Source of the DNA: Desulfobacteraceae bacterium
GTDB lineage: Bacteria > Desulfobacterota > DSM-4660 > Desulfatiglandales > Desulfatiglandaceae
Reading direction: 5' to 3'
Length of the DNA: 6,944 nt
NCBI GenBank assembly: GCA_030589715.1
Contig: JAUUVE010000104.1
Coordinates: 1 to 6,944 of the forward strand
Each line of letters begins with the position of its first letter. Position 1 is the stretch's first letter. Positions 1-5,852 of this stretch are shown piece after piece. The notes beneath the pieces were generated by a model that was not told the origin of the DNA, ran no database searches, and saw nothing but the letters and a program-made list of their open reading frames with translations. Position numbers and translations under genes: made by a program.

Positions 1-120
1 CGCTTCAAAAAACAGGTGGCCACAGGCATCAATCCATTCATAATACCTGGGATAGAATACGATGCCGAGGGAATCCAGATCCCCCCACATTATTTTTCGC
101 TCGACAACGTTTTGTCTCAT
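1..120 (-). CDS. Hotdog-fold acyl-CoA thioesterase (4-hydroxybenzoyl-CoA thioesterase family), N-terminal part
   Basis: The reading frame begins at the ATG at 120-118 on the minus strand and stays open for 40 codons to the window edge, so only the N-terminus is present. An in-frame TAA lies two codons upstream of this ATG, which limits the start to this codon or Met11. Residues 12-40 (WGDLDSLGIVFYPRYYEW, then IDACGHLFFEA) match the conserved N-terminal signature of the 4HBT/YbgC thioesterase family, G-D-x-D-xx-G-I-V-x-Y-P-x-Y-xx-W. Asp16 lines up with the catalytic Asp17 of the Pseudomonas 4-hydroxybenzoyl-CoA thioesterase. Members hydrolyse acyl-CoA or aryl-CoA thioesters in the cytoplasm; the substrate here cannot be told. 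The gene starts 49 bases after the ftsY stop on the same strand, so co-transcription with ftsY is plausible. The ribosome binding site is weak (GGTG a few bases upstream). Confidence 0.85.
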   Translation of the reverse strand, partial: MRQNVVERKIMWGDLDSLGIVFYPRYYEWIDACGHLFFEA

Positions 121-169
121 GACTTACACCAAAGAAAGGGCGGGGGATTTGCACTTTACCTTATGGCAG

Positions 170-1144
170 TTAGTCAAATAGGGCCTTCACAAAGTCTTGA
201 GCATCAAAAGGGCGGAGATCGTCGACCTTTTCTCCGATCCCGATGTATTTTATGGGTATTCCAAACTGCTGCGAAATACCCACCACTATTCCGCCCTTTG
301 CACTACCATCCAGTTTTGTCAAAATGATACCCGTGACCCCAATGGCCTTGTTGAATATATCGACCTGTGAAATGGCATTTTGTCCAGTAGTGGCATCCAG
401 TACAAGCCATACCTCATGAGGTGCCCCAGGGAGCTTCTTTCCGCTTACACGGTGGATTTTTTGGAGCTCATCCATAAGGTTGGTTTTGGTATGAAGCCGT
501 CCTGCCGTATCCACAAGGACCACGTCAAATCTCCTAGAAATGGCGGCGGTGATGCCATCAAAGACCACGGCAGATGGGTCAGCCCCGGTATCCTGTCTTA
601 TGACCTCTGCCCCAACCCTATCACCCCATATAAGTAACTGCTCATTGGCTGCAGCCCTGAAGGTATCGGCGGCTACCAGCATAACCTTTTTTCCCTCTGA
701 TTTAAAAATGTGTGCAGCCTTCCCGATGGTGGTGGTCTTCCCAACTCCATTGACGCCAATAACCAGAATTACCAGGGGCTCCCCCGGTGCCGGAAGTGCG
801 TGCTCCACAGGTGTAACTTCCAGAAAGGAATGGATATGATCCCCGAGCACGGTCTTCAATCTGTTCAGGTCTTTTAGCTCTTTCCTGGCTACCTTTTCTC
901 TTACCGAGTCGATCAATCGCTGGGTGGTTGTGACACCTATATCAGATGTGAAGAGGATCTCCTCCAATTCATCCAACAGGTCATCGGTGATCTCCTTCTT
1001 GCCCAGGAATAGGCGGTCCAGCCTGCCCGTTAGGGTTGACCTTGTCTTTGAAAGACCTTTCCTAAGCCTTTTGAGGAAACCCTGCTCCTTCAAAGTATCC
1101 CTGTCCTTCTCTTCCTTATTCCTTTTCCCAAAAAATCTTGCCAT
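170..1144 (-). CDS. ftsY: Signal recognition particle receptor FtsY
   Basis: This is a 324-residue SRP-type GTPase, the membrane-associated receptor that docks SRP-ribosome-nascent chain complexes at the Sec translocon. Residues 1-50 are very basic and include GFLKRLRKGLSKTRSTL, the lipid-binding helix typical of FtsY. Residues about 50-115 form the helical N domain. The G domain follows with all signature elements: P-loop GVNGVGKTTT (130-139), DTFRAAA (160-166), DTAGR (212-216), TKLDG (276-280) and the closing GIGE (302-305). There is no long acidic A domain like that of E. coli FtsY, so the length is typical of compact FtsY proteins and not of Ffh, which would carry a C-terminal Met-rich M domain. 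The ATG at 1144 is preceded by AAAAAGG only three bases away, a moderate ribosome binding site. The gene lies downstream of smc on the same strand, 386 bases away. Confidence 0.97.
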   Translation of the reverse strand: MARFFGKRNKEEKDRDTLKEQGFLKRLRKGLSKTRSTLTGRLDRLFLGKKEITDDLLDELEEILFTSDIGVTTTQRLIDSVREKVARKELKDLNRLKTVLGDHIHSFLEVTPVEHALPAPGEPLVILVIGVNGVGKTTTIGKAAHIFKSEGKKVMLVAADTFRAAANEQLLIWGDRVGAEVIRQDTGADPSAVVFDGITAAISRRFDVVLVDTAGRLHTKTNLMDELQKIHRVSGKKLPGAPHEVWLVLDATTGQNAISQVDIFNKAIGVTGIILTKLDGSAKGGIVVGISQQFGIPIKYIGIGEKVDDLRPFDAQDFVKALFD

Positions 1145-1221
1145 AGGCCTTTTTAGTTATATTCACAAAGTTGATAAGATTATCCGGGTCTGACACCAAA
1201 CAGGAGTCATGGCCCGCCCTG

Positions 1222-1247
1222 GCCTCCAGAGCCTGCGGCTCGGAGAG
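1222..1247 (+). repeat. Dispersed GC-rich repeat, copy 1 (shorter form)
   Basis: This 26-base copy matches copy 2 (1347-1379) at 25 of 26 positions once a 7-base gap (GCTCGTA in copy 2) is allowed after GCCTCCA. Both end in GCTCGGAGAG. It also encodes a compact hairpin: CTCC, unpaired A, GAGCC, loop TGC, GGCTC, GGAG (1225-1246), so the RNA from either strand could fold. No T-run follows, so it does not look like an intrinsic terminator. A GGAGTCATGG at 1203-1212 precedes it, resembling the GGAGTAATTG before copy 2. Confidence 0.7.
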
Positions 1248-1346
1248 TGCGACTTTTCCGGAACAGACTGTTCTCAGTGGGGTATTTCTAAGATTCAGTC
1301 AGTTGAATTGCGGCTGGCCAAATCATGTCTGGGCCACGGAGTAATT

Positions 1347-1381
1347 GCCTCCAGCTCGTAGAGCCTGCCGCTCGGAGAGAG
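1347..1381 (+). repeat. Dispersed GC-rich repeat, copy 2
   Basis: This 35-base copy aligns without gaps to the reverse complement of 5706-5740 at 29 of 35 positions. Both begin GCCTCC and contain GCTCGGAG near the far end. It is preceded at 1337-1346 by GGAGTAATTG, a near match to the GGAGTATT octamers next to the third copy. It is followed by GTTGACA (1382-1388, minus one partial base), a heptamer that also follows the third copy when that copy is read in the same orientation. Confidence 0.7.
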
Positions 1382-1502
1382 TGTTGACATGGTGGGCCTG
1401 GAAATGCCTCGCGAGGCGAAAATCTCCGAGGCTCTTCTCTTGTTTGACGCATCAAGACATGATTTTTCCACGACTTGGGGATTTTGGGGCGCGCTGCCTT
1501 GT

Positions 1503-1518
1503 TCCAATACTCCGTTAA
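1503..1518 (+). repeat. 16-base exact repeat TCCAATACTCCGTTAA, copy next to the smc 3' end
   Basis: The sequence TCCAATACTCCGTTAA is identical at 5755-5770. Its last part belongs to a perfect 10-base palindrome, CCGTTAACGG (1512-1521), which is imperfect in the other copy (CCGTTAATGG). It ends 12 bases from the smc stop codon. The CCAATACTCC part is the reverse complement of the GGAGTATTGG octamer unit found at 5507-5540. Confidence 0.8.
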
Positions 1519-1530
1519 CGGATGCGGCAT

Positions 1531-4500
1531 TTAGTGGAGTGTTCCCAGGTCATCCTGTGGCCCGTCAGAGGCATGGTCTTTTATGCTTTGGAGGTCCACT
1601 GACACGCTCTTAGATATCCCTGCCTCTTCCATTGTGATTCCATAGAGCCGATCCGTGATTTCCATGGTCCTCCTACTATGTGTTACCATGATTATCTGGG
1701 AGGATTTCTTGATTTCCTCCAAGAGTTTGTTGAACCGATCAATATTGGCCTCATCAAGGGGGGCATCCACCTCATCTAAGAGACAAAATGGGCTTGGTTT
1801 GATCATATAGATGGCAAATAGGAGGGCCATGGCCACTAATGCCTTTTCCCCCCCGGATAGGAGTCCCATGTGGCTTAGTTTCTTGCCCGGTGGTTGAACC
1901 TCCACCAGGACGCCACTTTCCAATGGCCTTGTCTCATCAGTTAACGTGAGCCCGGCGGTGCCACCGTTGAAGAGGAGGGAGAAGATTACCTTTAGTTTCT
2001 TGTCCACTTCTTGGAAGGTCTCTTTGAATTTTTCGAGAGAGGTCTTGTTGATCTTATTGATGGCGGTCCTCAACGACTCGATGGAATTGATCAGGTCTTC
2101 TTTTTGGCCCTGTATAAATTCATGGCGCTCCTTTAAGGCCTCAAGCTCTTTGATGGCCGTCAGGTTTACATCTCCGAGTCTTTGCCTTAGTCCTTTTTGA
2201 TGTTCTATCCGTTCCTCCGCCTCTGTCTGAGAGAAGTCTTCGTCTAAGTATTGCTCGTAAATACCAGGGAGATTCATATCGAATTTTTCCTTGACCAGTT
2301 CGTCCAGGCTGTTCATCTTAAATTGGATTTCGGACTGCTCCATTTTGGCCCTGTTGATCGTATCCTTTAGGGCCTCCACTTCTCCCCTAAGCTGCCCCGC
2401 GGTGCCTTCCTGTTCTCTGATTCTGTCCTGGAATACCTGCCGCTCCAGTTCAGCCTGGTTGACCTCCTTTTCTGAGTCCTTCAATTCCTCAAAGACCTCC
2501 TTTAGCTCTTCTTTAAAGACCTCCTTTCTCTTCTGGAACTCATTGCGTCTTTGATGCCCTGATGAGATTTCCTCTTCGATATTTTGGAGTCGCCTTGAGG
2601 ATTCATCGGTAAATTCATCTAGCCTTTCCAACTGGCGGGCCAGGCCACGCATTTCTTCTTCGAGAATCCGGCAATCCGCCTTAAGCCTCGTGAGTTCTTC
2701 TCGAAATTGATCAAACTCATTATCAGCCTCTTTAAGCTCCTCTTCCTTTTCCTGGAAATATTCCTCCTTCAGCCTTCGCTTTTCCTGGTGGTGGTGAAGT
2801 TCGTCTTTAACCCTTGAGAGTTCTTTCTTGTGCCTTATCTCCTCTGTGCCACTCTTTTCCAGATCTTTTGACAGCCTGGTTTGGAACTTCTCCAATTGAT
2901 CCAATTCCTGGCCAAAGCGAAAGAGGATCTTGTCAAACTCGTTTATATCATCCCGGCAGCTCCACTTATTCTCGGTTAGTTCCTCCAATGTTCTTTTCTT
3001 TTCTTGGATCTCTATGAGTACATCTTCAAGCTTAAGTTTCAAATCCTCGGCACTTTTTCTATGCTTTTGGGTCTTTTCTCTCAGTTCAACAATTTCTCTC
3101 TTCCGAAAAAGAAGCCCACGGGAGCTCTGGGTAAACTTTCCGCCACTGATTACACCTCTCTGGTCAACCATGTCTCCGTCAGAAGTCACAAAACACGTGT
3201 CTTTTCCATTACTCTTCCAGGCCGATACTGCCTGATCCAGATCCTTTACCAAGACCGTATTTTCTAAGAGGGCACCAATAAGGGGCCTGTATTTTTCCGG
3301 TACGGAGACAAAGTCTATCAAGAGCGGAAGTTCTTGGTCATTTACCTTCTCTTTTTCGCCTCCGTTCAGGTCTTTAACAGGAACAAAGCTGCTTCTTCCT
3401 TTTGCCCTTTTTTTCAAATAATCGATGGCCTGTTTGCCATCTTCCTGCGATTCTACAATGACATACTGGAGCTTGTCTGCCAATACCGCTTCAACCGCCT
3501 GCTCGTACTTGGTGTCTACCTGGATGATGTCTGCCACAAGACCTAAGATACGGCCCTGTTGGTGGGCCGGGAGATCTTTGGCCTTCATTATGGTCCTGAC
3601 CCCCATTTTGTACCCTTCGAAATTCTCTGTCATGGCCTGGAGGCTGGCCAATCGAGACTGACACATGTTATACTCTGCTTCCACTGATTTGAGCTCAGCT
3701 TCAACACCATCTCTCTTCTCTTCCAGCCCTTCAAAGTGCATGGTTTGCTCTTCAATGGACGCTTCAATTTCCTGCAGCTTCTCTGAAGCGGCCTCCCTGG
3801 CAAGGCCTCTTCTTTCGGAGGCCTTCAAGACGTTTTCAAGCTTGCTATTAACCTCCTCGATCTCCCTTTCCAGACGGGTGCGGCTGTCGGTGATTTGATT
3901 GAGCATCTTATTTAGGTAACCTGACTCATGGCTCAACCCCATTTTCCTATCCGTATTGGCGTTCAGTTCAGCCCTTGCTTCTTCATGGGCCTCCTTTATC
4001 TCCTTTAGCAATCCTCGCCTGGTGCTTAGCCTTTTCTCCTTAATGGGAATCTCCCCTTGGAGCTCGATAGTGCTCTGTTTCATTTCCTCTAGCTCTTTGG
4101 CGAGATCTTTTTTTTCCCTGTCAAGATTGGTGATTCTATCCCTTATCTCCTCTTTTTCATCTCTGAGCCGCCGCTCCAATTTCTCCAGGCCATTCAGCTC
4201 CCCATTTAGGGTCTCAATCCCTGCCTCCTTTTTGTGAACCTTGTCCCTCAGCCGGAGGTGCCTTTCCCGAGTCGTGGATAGATCCGAATCCTTTTCTTCC
4301 AGCTCCAGATACATGGTCTCTGTCCTGGCATTGAGTTGTGAGAGCTCCGTAGACTTGGTAAGTTCCTGGTTCGCCAGGTCTTCAGTGGATCTTGACTTGC
4401 TCCCCGACTCCTCTCTGAGCTGACCATAGGTGTTGGCATACAGGATGAGCTCCAGTTCTTGAATTTCTTCACAGACTCTCTTGTAGCGTCTGGCCTTGGA

Positions 4501-5136
4501 GGCCTGTCTCTTGAGGGATCTCATCTGCCCCCCAATTTCTCCGAGGATGTCTTCCACACGTTGAAGGTTGGCCTCAGTAAGCTCTATCTTTCTTTGGGCG
4601 GCCCCCACCTTTTTCCTGTATTTTGTGACCCCAGCCGCCTCTTCAAGCATGACCCTGGTATCTTCCGGTTTTTGCTCCAGGATAATCCCTATTTGACCCT
4701 GACTGATTATGGAATATGCCTTATTGCCTAAGCCGGTATCCATAAAGATTTCTTGAATATCCTTGAGTCTGCAAGGGATATTGTTGATCCGGTATTCGCT
4801 TTCCCCCGACCGATACAGGCGCCTGGTAATCGATAACTCGCTATCCTGCGCAAAGGCGGGGGGGAACAGGCCATCACCGTTTTCAAAGGTGAGGGAAACC
4901 TCAGCCATTCCCATAGGCTTATAATTCCCAGCCCCGTTGAATATCACATCCTCCATCCGCCGACCCCTGAGCTCCTTGGGGCTCTGCTCACCCATGCACC
5001 ACCTGACCGCATCGACAATATTGCTCTTGCCGCAGCCATTAGGTCCCACCACCCCGCTGATCCCAACGGGGAAGGCAATATCCTGCCTGTCCATAAAAGA
5101 CTTAAAGCCCAGGATAGAAACCTTCTTGATCTTCAT
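1531..5136 (-). CDS. smc: Chromosome partition protein Smc
   Basis: This is a full-length 1201-residue SMC ATPase, the core of the Smc-ScpAB complex that compacts and segregates the chromosome. The N-terminal head has MKIKKVSILGFKSF, Walker A GPNGCGKSN (31-39), the R-loop region ELRGRRMEDVIF (55-66) and the Q-loop region YSIISQGQI (141-149). Coiled-coil arms, rich in E, K, R, L and Q, run from about 165-505 and 675-1010. The globular hinge occupies about 525-670 and ends in the expected GVISGG (661-666). The C-terminal head has the signature LSGGEKAL (from 1093), Walker B FCLLDEVDA with catalytic Glu1122, the D-loop APLDEAN and switch His1153 in VTHSR. I chose the ATG at 5136 because AAGGAG lies six bases upstream. 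An ATG seven codons further out (5157) has its AAGG touching the start codon. The protein is intact and of normal length. scpA and scpB are not in the window. Confidence 0.98.
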   Translation of the reverse strand: MKIKKVSILGFKSFMDRQDIAFPVGISGVVGPNGCGKSNIVDAVRWCMGEQSPKELRGRRMEDVIFNGAGNYKPMGMAEVSLTFENGDGLFPPAFAQDSELSITRRLYRSGESEYRINNIPCRLKDIQEIFMDTGLGNKAYSIISQGQIGIILEQKPEDTRVMLEEAAGVTKYRKKVGAAQRKIELTEANLQRVEDILGEIGGQMRSLKRQASKARRYKRVCEEIQELELILYANTYGQLREESGSKSRSTEDLANQELTKSTELSQLNARTETMYLELEEKDSDLSTTRERHLRLRDKVHKKEAGIETLNGELNGLEKLERRLRDEKEEIRDRITNLDREKKDLAKELEEMKQSTIELQGEIPIKEKRLSTRRGLLKEIKEAHEEARAELNANTDRKMGLSHESGYLNKMLNQITDSRTRLEREIEEVNSKLENVLKASERRGLAREAASEKLQEIEASIEEQTMHFEGLEEKRDGVEAELKSVEAEYNMCQSRLASLQAMTENFEGYKMGVRTIMKAKDLPAHQQGRILGLVADIIQVDTKYEQAVEAVLADKLQYVIVESQEDGKQAIDYLKKRAKGRSSFVPVKDLNGGEKEKVNDQELPLLIDFVSVPEKYRPLIGALLENTVLVKDLDQAVSAWKSNGKDTCFVTSDGDMVDQRGVISGGKFTQSSRGLLFRKREIVELREKTQKHRKSAEDLKLKLEDVLIEIQEKKRTLEELTENKWSCRDDINEFDKILFRFGQELDQLEKFQTRLSKDLEKSGTEEIRHKKELSRVKDELHHHQEKRRLKEEYFQEKEEELKEADNEFDQFREELTRLKADCRILEEEMRGLARQLERLDEFTDESSRRLQNIEEEISSGHQRRNEFQKRKEVFKEELKEVFEELKDSEKEVNQAELERQVFQDRIREQEGTAGQLRGEVEALKDTINRAKMEQSEIQFKMNSLDELVKEKFDMNLPGIYEQYLDEDFSQTEAEERIEHQKGLRQRLGDVNLTAIKELEALKERHEFIQGQKEDLINSIESLRTAINKINKTSLEKFKETFQEVDKKLKVIFSLLFNGGTAGLTLTDETRPLESGVLVEVQPPGKKLSHMGLLSGGEKALVAMALLFAIYMIKPSPFCLLDEVDAPLDEANIDRFNKLLEEIKKSSQIIMVTHSRRTMEITDRLYGITMEEAGISKSVSVDLQSIKDHASDGPQDDLGTLH

Positions 5137-5142
5137 AGTATT

Positions 5143-5148
5143 CTCCTT
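5143..5148 (-). promoter_or_regulatory. Ribosome binding site of smc
   Basis: On the minus strand the sequence reads AAGGAG, then the six-base spacer AATACT, then ATG at 5136. This strong Shine-Dalgarno sequence fixes the smc start at 5136 instead of the ATG at 5157. Confidence 0.85.
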
Positions 5149-5174
5149 CGCTCTCATCCTTCAGGGAAAAATAC

Positions 5175-5447
5175 CTAAAGACAGGAGCAAGAACCCATTG
5201 CCTTAAGCGGGGGCTTGGCAGTAAATAATCCCCTGATTTTGTTGAACTTTTCCCTTATCGAACGCCTCTGATCCATGATTTGTGGATTGTTGAGACTTCT
5301 TTTACCAGATTGTTGGAGCCTTGTAAAGCAAAAATACAATATAGTGTATAAGAAAAGACAGGAGATACCAATATATGGTGAACTTTCCCCATAAACCTTA
5401 ATGAGATTGACAATATGAGAATTAAGCCCCATCATCAAATCTTGCAT
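5175..5447 (-). CDS. Possible small single-pass membrane protein upstream of smc
   Basis: I do not recognise this 90-residue frame. Residues about 23-42 (SSPYIGISCLFLYTILYFCF) form one convincing hydrophobic segment. It is followed by a basic tail (RLQQSGKRSL, MDQRRSIREKFNKIRG), which by the positive-inside rule would put the C-terminus in the cytoplasm. It ends 38 bases before the smc start on the same strand, so it could be the first gene of the smc unit. Against it: no good Shine-Dalgarno sequence precedes the ATG at 5447 or the ATG pair at 5435/5432, the stretch is richer in A+T than its neighbours, which favours chance hydrophobic segments, and the last 15 residues look unstructured. It may instead be a non-coding leader of smc. 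Confidence 0.35.
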   Translation of the reverse strand: MQDLMMGLNSHIVNLIKVYGESSPYIGISCLFLYTILYFCFTRLQQSGKRSLNNPQIMDQRRSIREKFNKIRGLFTAKPPLKAMGSCSCL

Positions 5448-5459
5448 ATCCGTTCACAG

Positions 5460-5489
5460 GTTATTCCGATGTGCTCTGATGTTTGTCAA
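5460..5489 (-). promoter_or_regulatory. Candidate sigma-70-type promoter for the smc unit
   Basis: Read on the minus strand there is a perfect -35 box TTGACA (5489-5484), an 18-base spacer and AATAAC (5465-5460), which matches four of six positions of TATAAT. The start of transcription would fall near 5453. That gives a leader of about 315 bases to smc, or a nearly leaderless message for the small frame beginning at 5447. This is sequence matching only. The -35 is strong, while the -10 and spacer are mediocre. Confidence 0.4.
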
Positions 5490-5506
5490 CATCCATATGA
5501 TAACAG

Positions 5507-5540
5507 GGAGTATTGGAGTGGTGGAGTACTGGAGTATTGG
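5507..5540 (+). repeat. Array of four GGAGTNNT octamers
   Basis: Four consecutive octamers (GGAGTATT, GGAGTGGT, GGAGTACT, GGAGTATT) plus a trailing GG. All share GGAGT and a final T and differ only at positions 6-7. The same three variants occur in reverse orientation at 5740-5765, so the two arrays form an imperfect inverted repeat around the segment between them. Confidence 0.85.
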
Positions 5541-5705
5541 CCTTTTTCTGAAATGGCAAGGTTTACACCAAGCGGGGTAGTTGGGCTGCTCCAGTCGCTA
5601 GCTTTTTCAAGACCTTAAAGCGATGCTACCTCTCTGGCTTCAAGCTGGCATTGAAATATATTCAGCCCTTGTCACTCAGTTTCTGTCTTTTCTGTCAACC
5701 CATAA

Positions 5706-5740
5706 CTCCCTCCGAGCCGTAGGATCTCCGAGCCGGAGGC
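5706..5740 (-). repeat. Dispersed GC-rich repeat, copy 3
   Basis: Reverse-complemented, this 35-base segment aligns with 1347-1381 at 29 of 35 positions without gaps. Within it the decamer CTCCGAGCCG occurs twice (5710-5719 and 5726-5735). The segment can fold in two competing ways: CCTCCG (5709-5714) with CGGAGG (5734-5739), or CTCCG (5726-5730) with CGGAG (5734-5738). It directly abuts the inverted octamer array. Confidence 0.7.
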
Positions 5741-5770
5741 CACCACTCCAGTACTCCAATACTCCGTTAA
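5740..5770 (-). repeat. Inverted GGAGTNNT octamer array plus the 16-base exact repeat
   Basis: On the minus strand 5765-5740 reads GGAGTATT, GGAGTACT, GGAGTGGT, GG, the same octamer variants as at 5507-5540 in another order. On the plus strand the last 16 bases, TCCAATACTCCGTTAA (5755-5770), are identical to 1503-1518 beside the smc stop. Confidence 0.8.
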
Positions 5771-5840
5771 TGGTTACAGTTTGGCTTTAACGGCCAGCGT
5801 GGGCCTCTGAGTGGGGAAAGGGGTATTAGAGGAAAGGGAT

Positions 5841-5846
5841 AGGAGA
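5841..5846 (+). promoter_or_regulatory. Ribosome binding site of the nitroreductase gene
   Basis: AGGAGA lies six bases before the ATG at 5853. It supports that start over an in-frame GTG at 5811, which would add 14 charged residues not expected in the family. Confidence 0.8.
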
Positions 5847-5852
5847 GAAGAA

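Larger units (their letters stand above)
1145..1530. other. Repeat-rich gene-free stretch between smc and ftsY
   Basis: No believable gene lies in these 386 bases. Frames that stay open here (for example 1288-1530 minus, 80 codons) have no homology I recognise, run straight through the repeat modules, and are best explained by GC-rich repeat sequence. The stretch holds two copies of a GC-rich repeat (1222-1247 and 1347-1381), a 16-base sequence shared with the 5755-5770 region (1503-1518), a perfect 12-base palindrome GCCTCGCGAGGC (1406-1417) and an 11-base inverted repeat (AAATCATGTCT at 1320-1330 against AGACATGATTT at 1455-1465). I find no rho-independent terminator: none of the stems is followed by a T-run in the smc direction. 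On the ftsY side there is a lone GATAAT (1184-1179, minus) resembling a -10 box, but no matching -35. Confidence 0.75.
5507..5770. repeat. Putative composite intergenic repeat element bounded by inverted octamer arrays
   Basis: This 264-base segment lies between the divergent smc and nitroreductase units. It is bounded by GGAGTNNT octamers (5507-5540) and their inverted counterpart (5740-5765). Aligning 5515-5540 with the reverse complement of 5740-5765 gives 22 of 26 identical positions. Inside, next to the right boundary, is the third copy of the GC-rich repeat. The remaining interior (5541-5705) holds no open frame of note, no RNA I recognise and no transposase. Its module order, read on the minus strand, is the same as in the smc-ftsY stretch read on the plus strand. 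It could be a small non-autonomous element or a locally expanded minisatellite. No target-site duplication is evident. Confidence 0.5.

Noticed and set aside
16..327. Plus-strand open frame of 103 codons
   Set aside because: It overlaps the thioesterase start and the ftsY 3' end on the opposite strand, both of which have strong family signatures, and its own translation resembles nothing.
1173..1184. GATAAGATTATC, an inverted repeat with 5-base arms upstream of ftsY, considered as an operator or promoter
   Set aside because: The arms are too short, there is no second site, and the GATAAT read on the minus strand has no -35 partner at a proper distance.
1288..1530. 80-codon minus-strand frame directly after smc
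   Set aside because: It consists largely of the repeat modules and the palindromes, has no ribosome binding site and no recognisable domain. It looks like a frame opened by GC-rich repeats.
4937..5206. Plus-strand frame opposite the smc start, and similar plus-strand frames throughout smc
   Set aside because: They are antisense reflections of the Glu/Lys-rich coiled-coil coding sequence, which give Ser/Phe/Leu-rich translations with no domain.
5694..5699. Second TTGACA on the minus strand near repeat copy 3 as a promoter
   Set aside because: No -10-like hexamer occurs 16-18 bases downstream; only TGACAA and GC-balanced sequence follow.
5541..5705. tRNA or small structured RNA gene inside the composite element
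   Set aside because: I could find no cloverleaf, no T-loop GTTCRA context and no terminator-like stem with a T-run.
5507..5765. CRISPR array
   Set aside because: The octamer units are contiguous with no spacers, the repeats are too short, and no cas gene is nearby.
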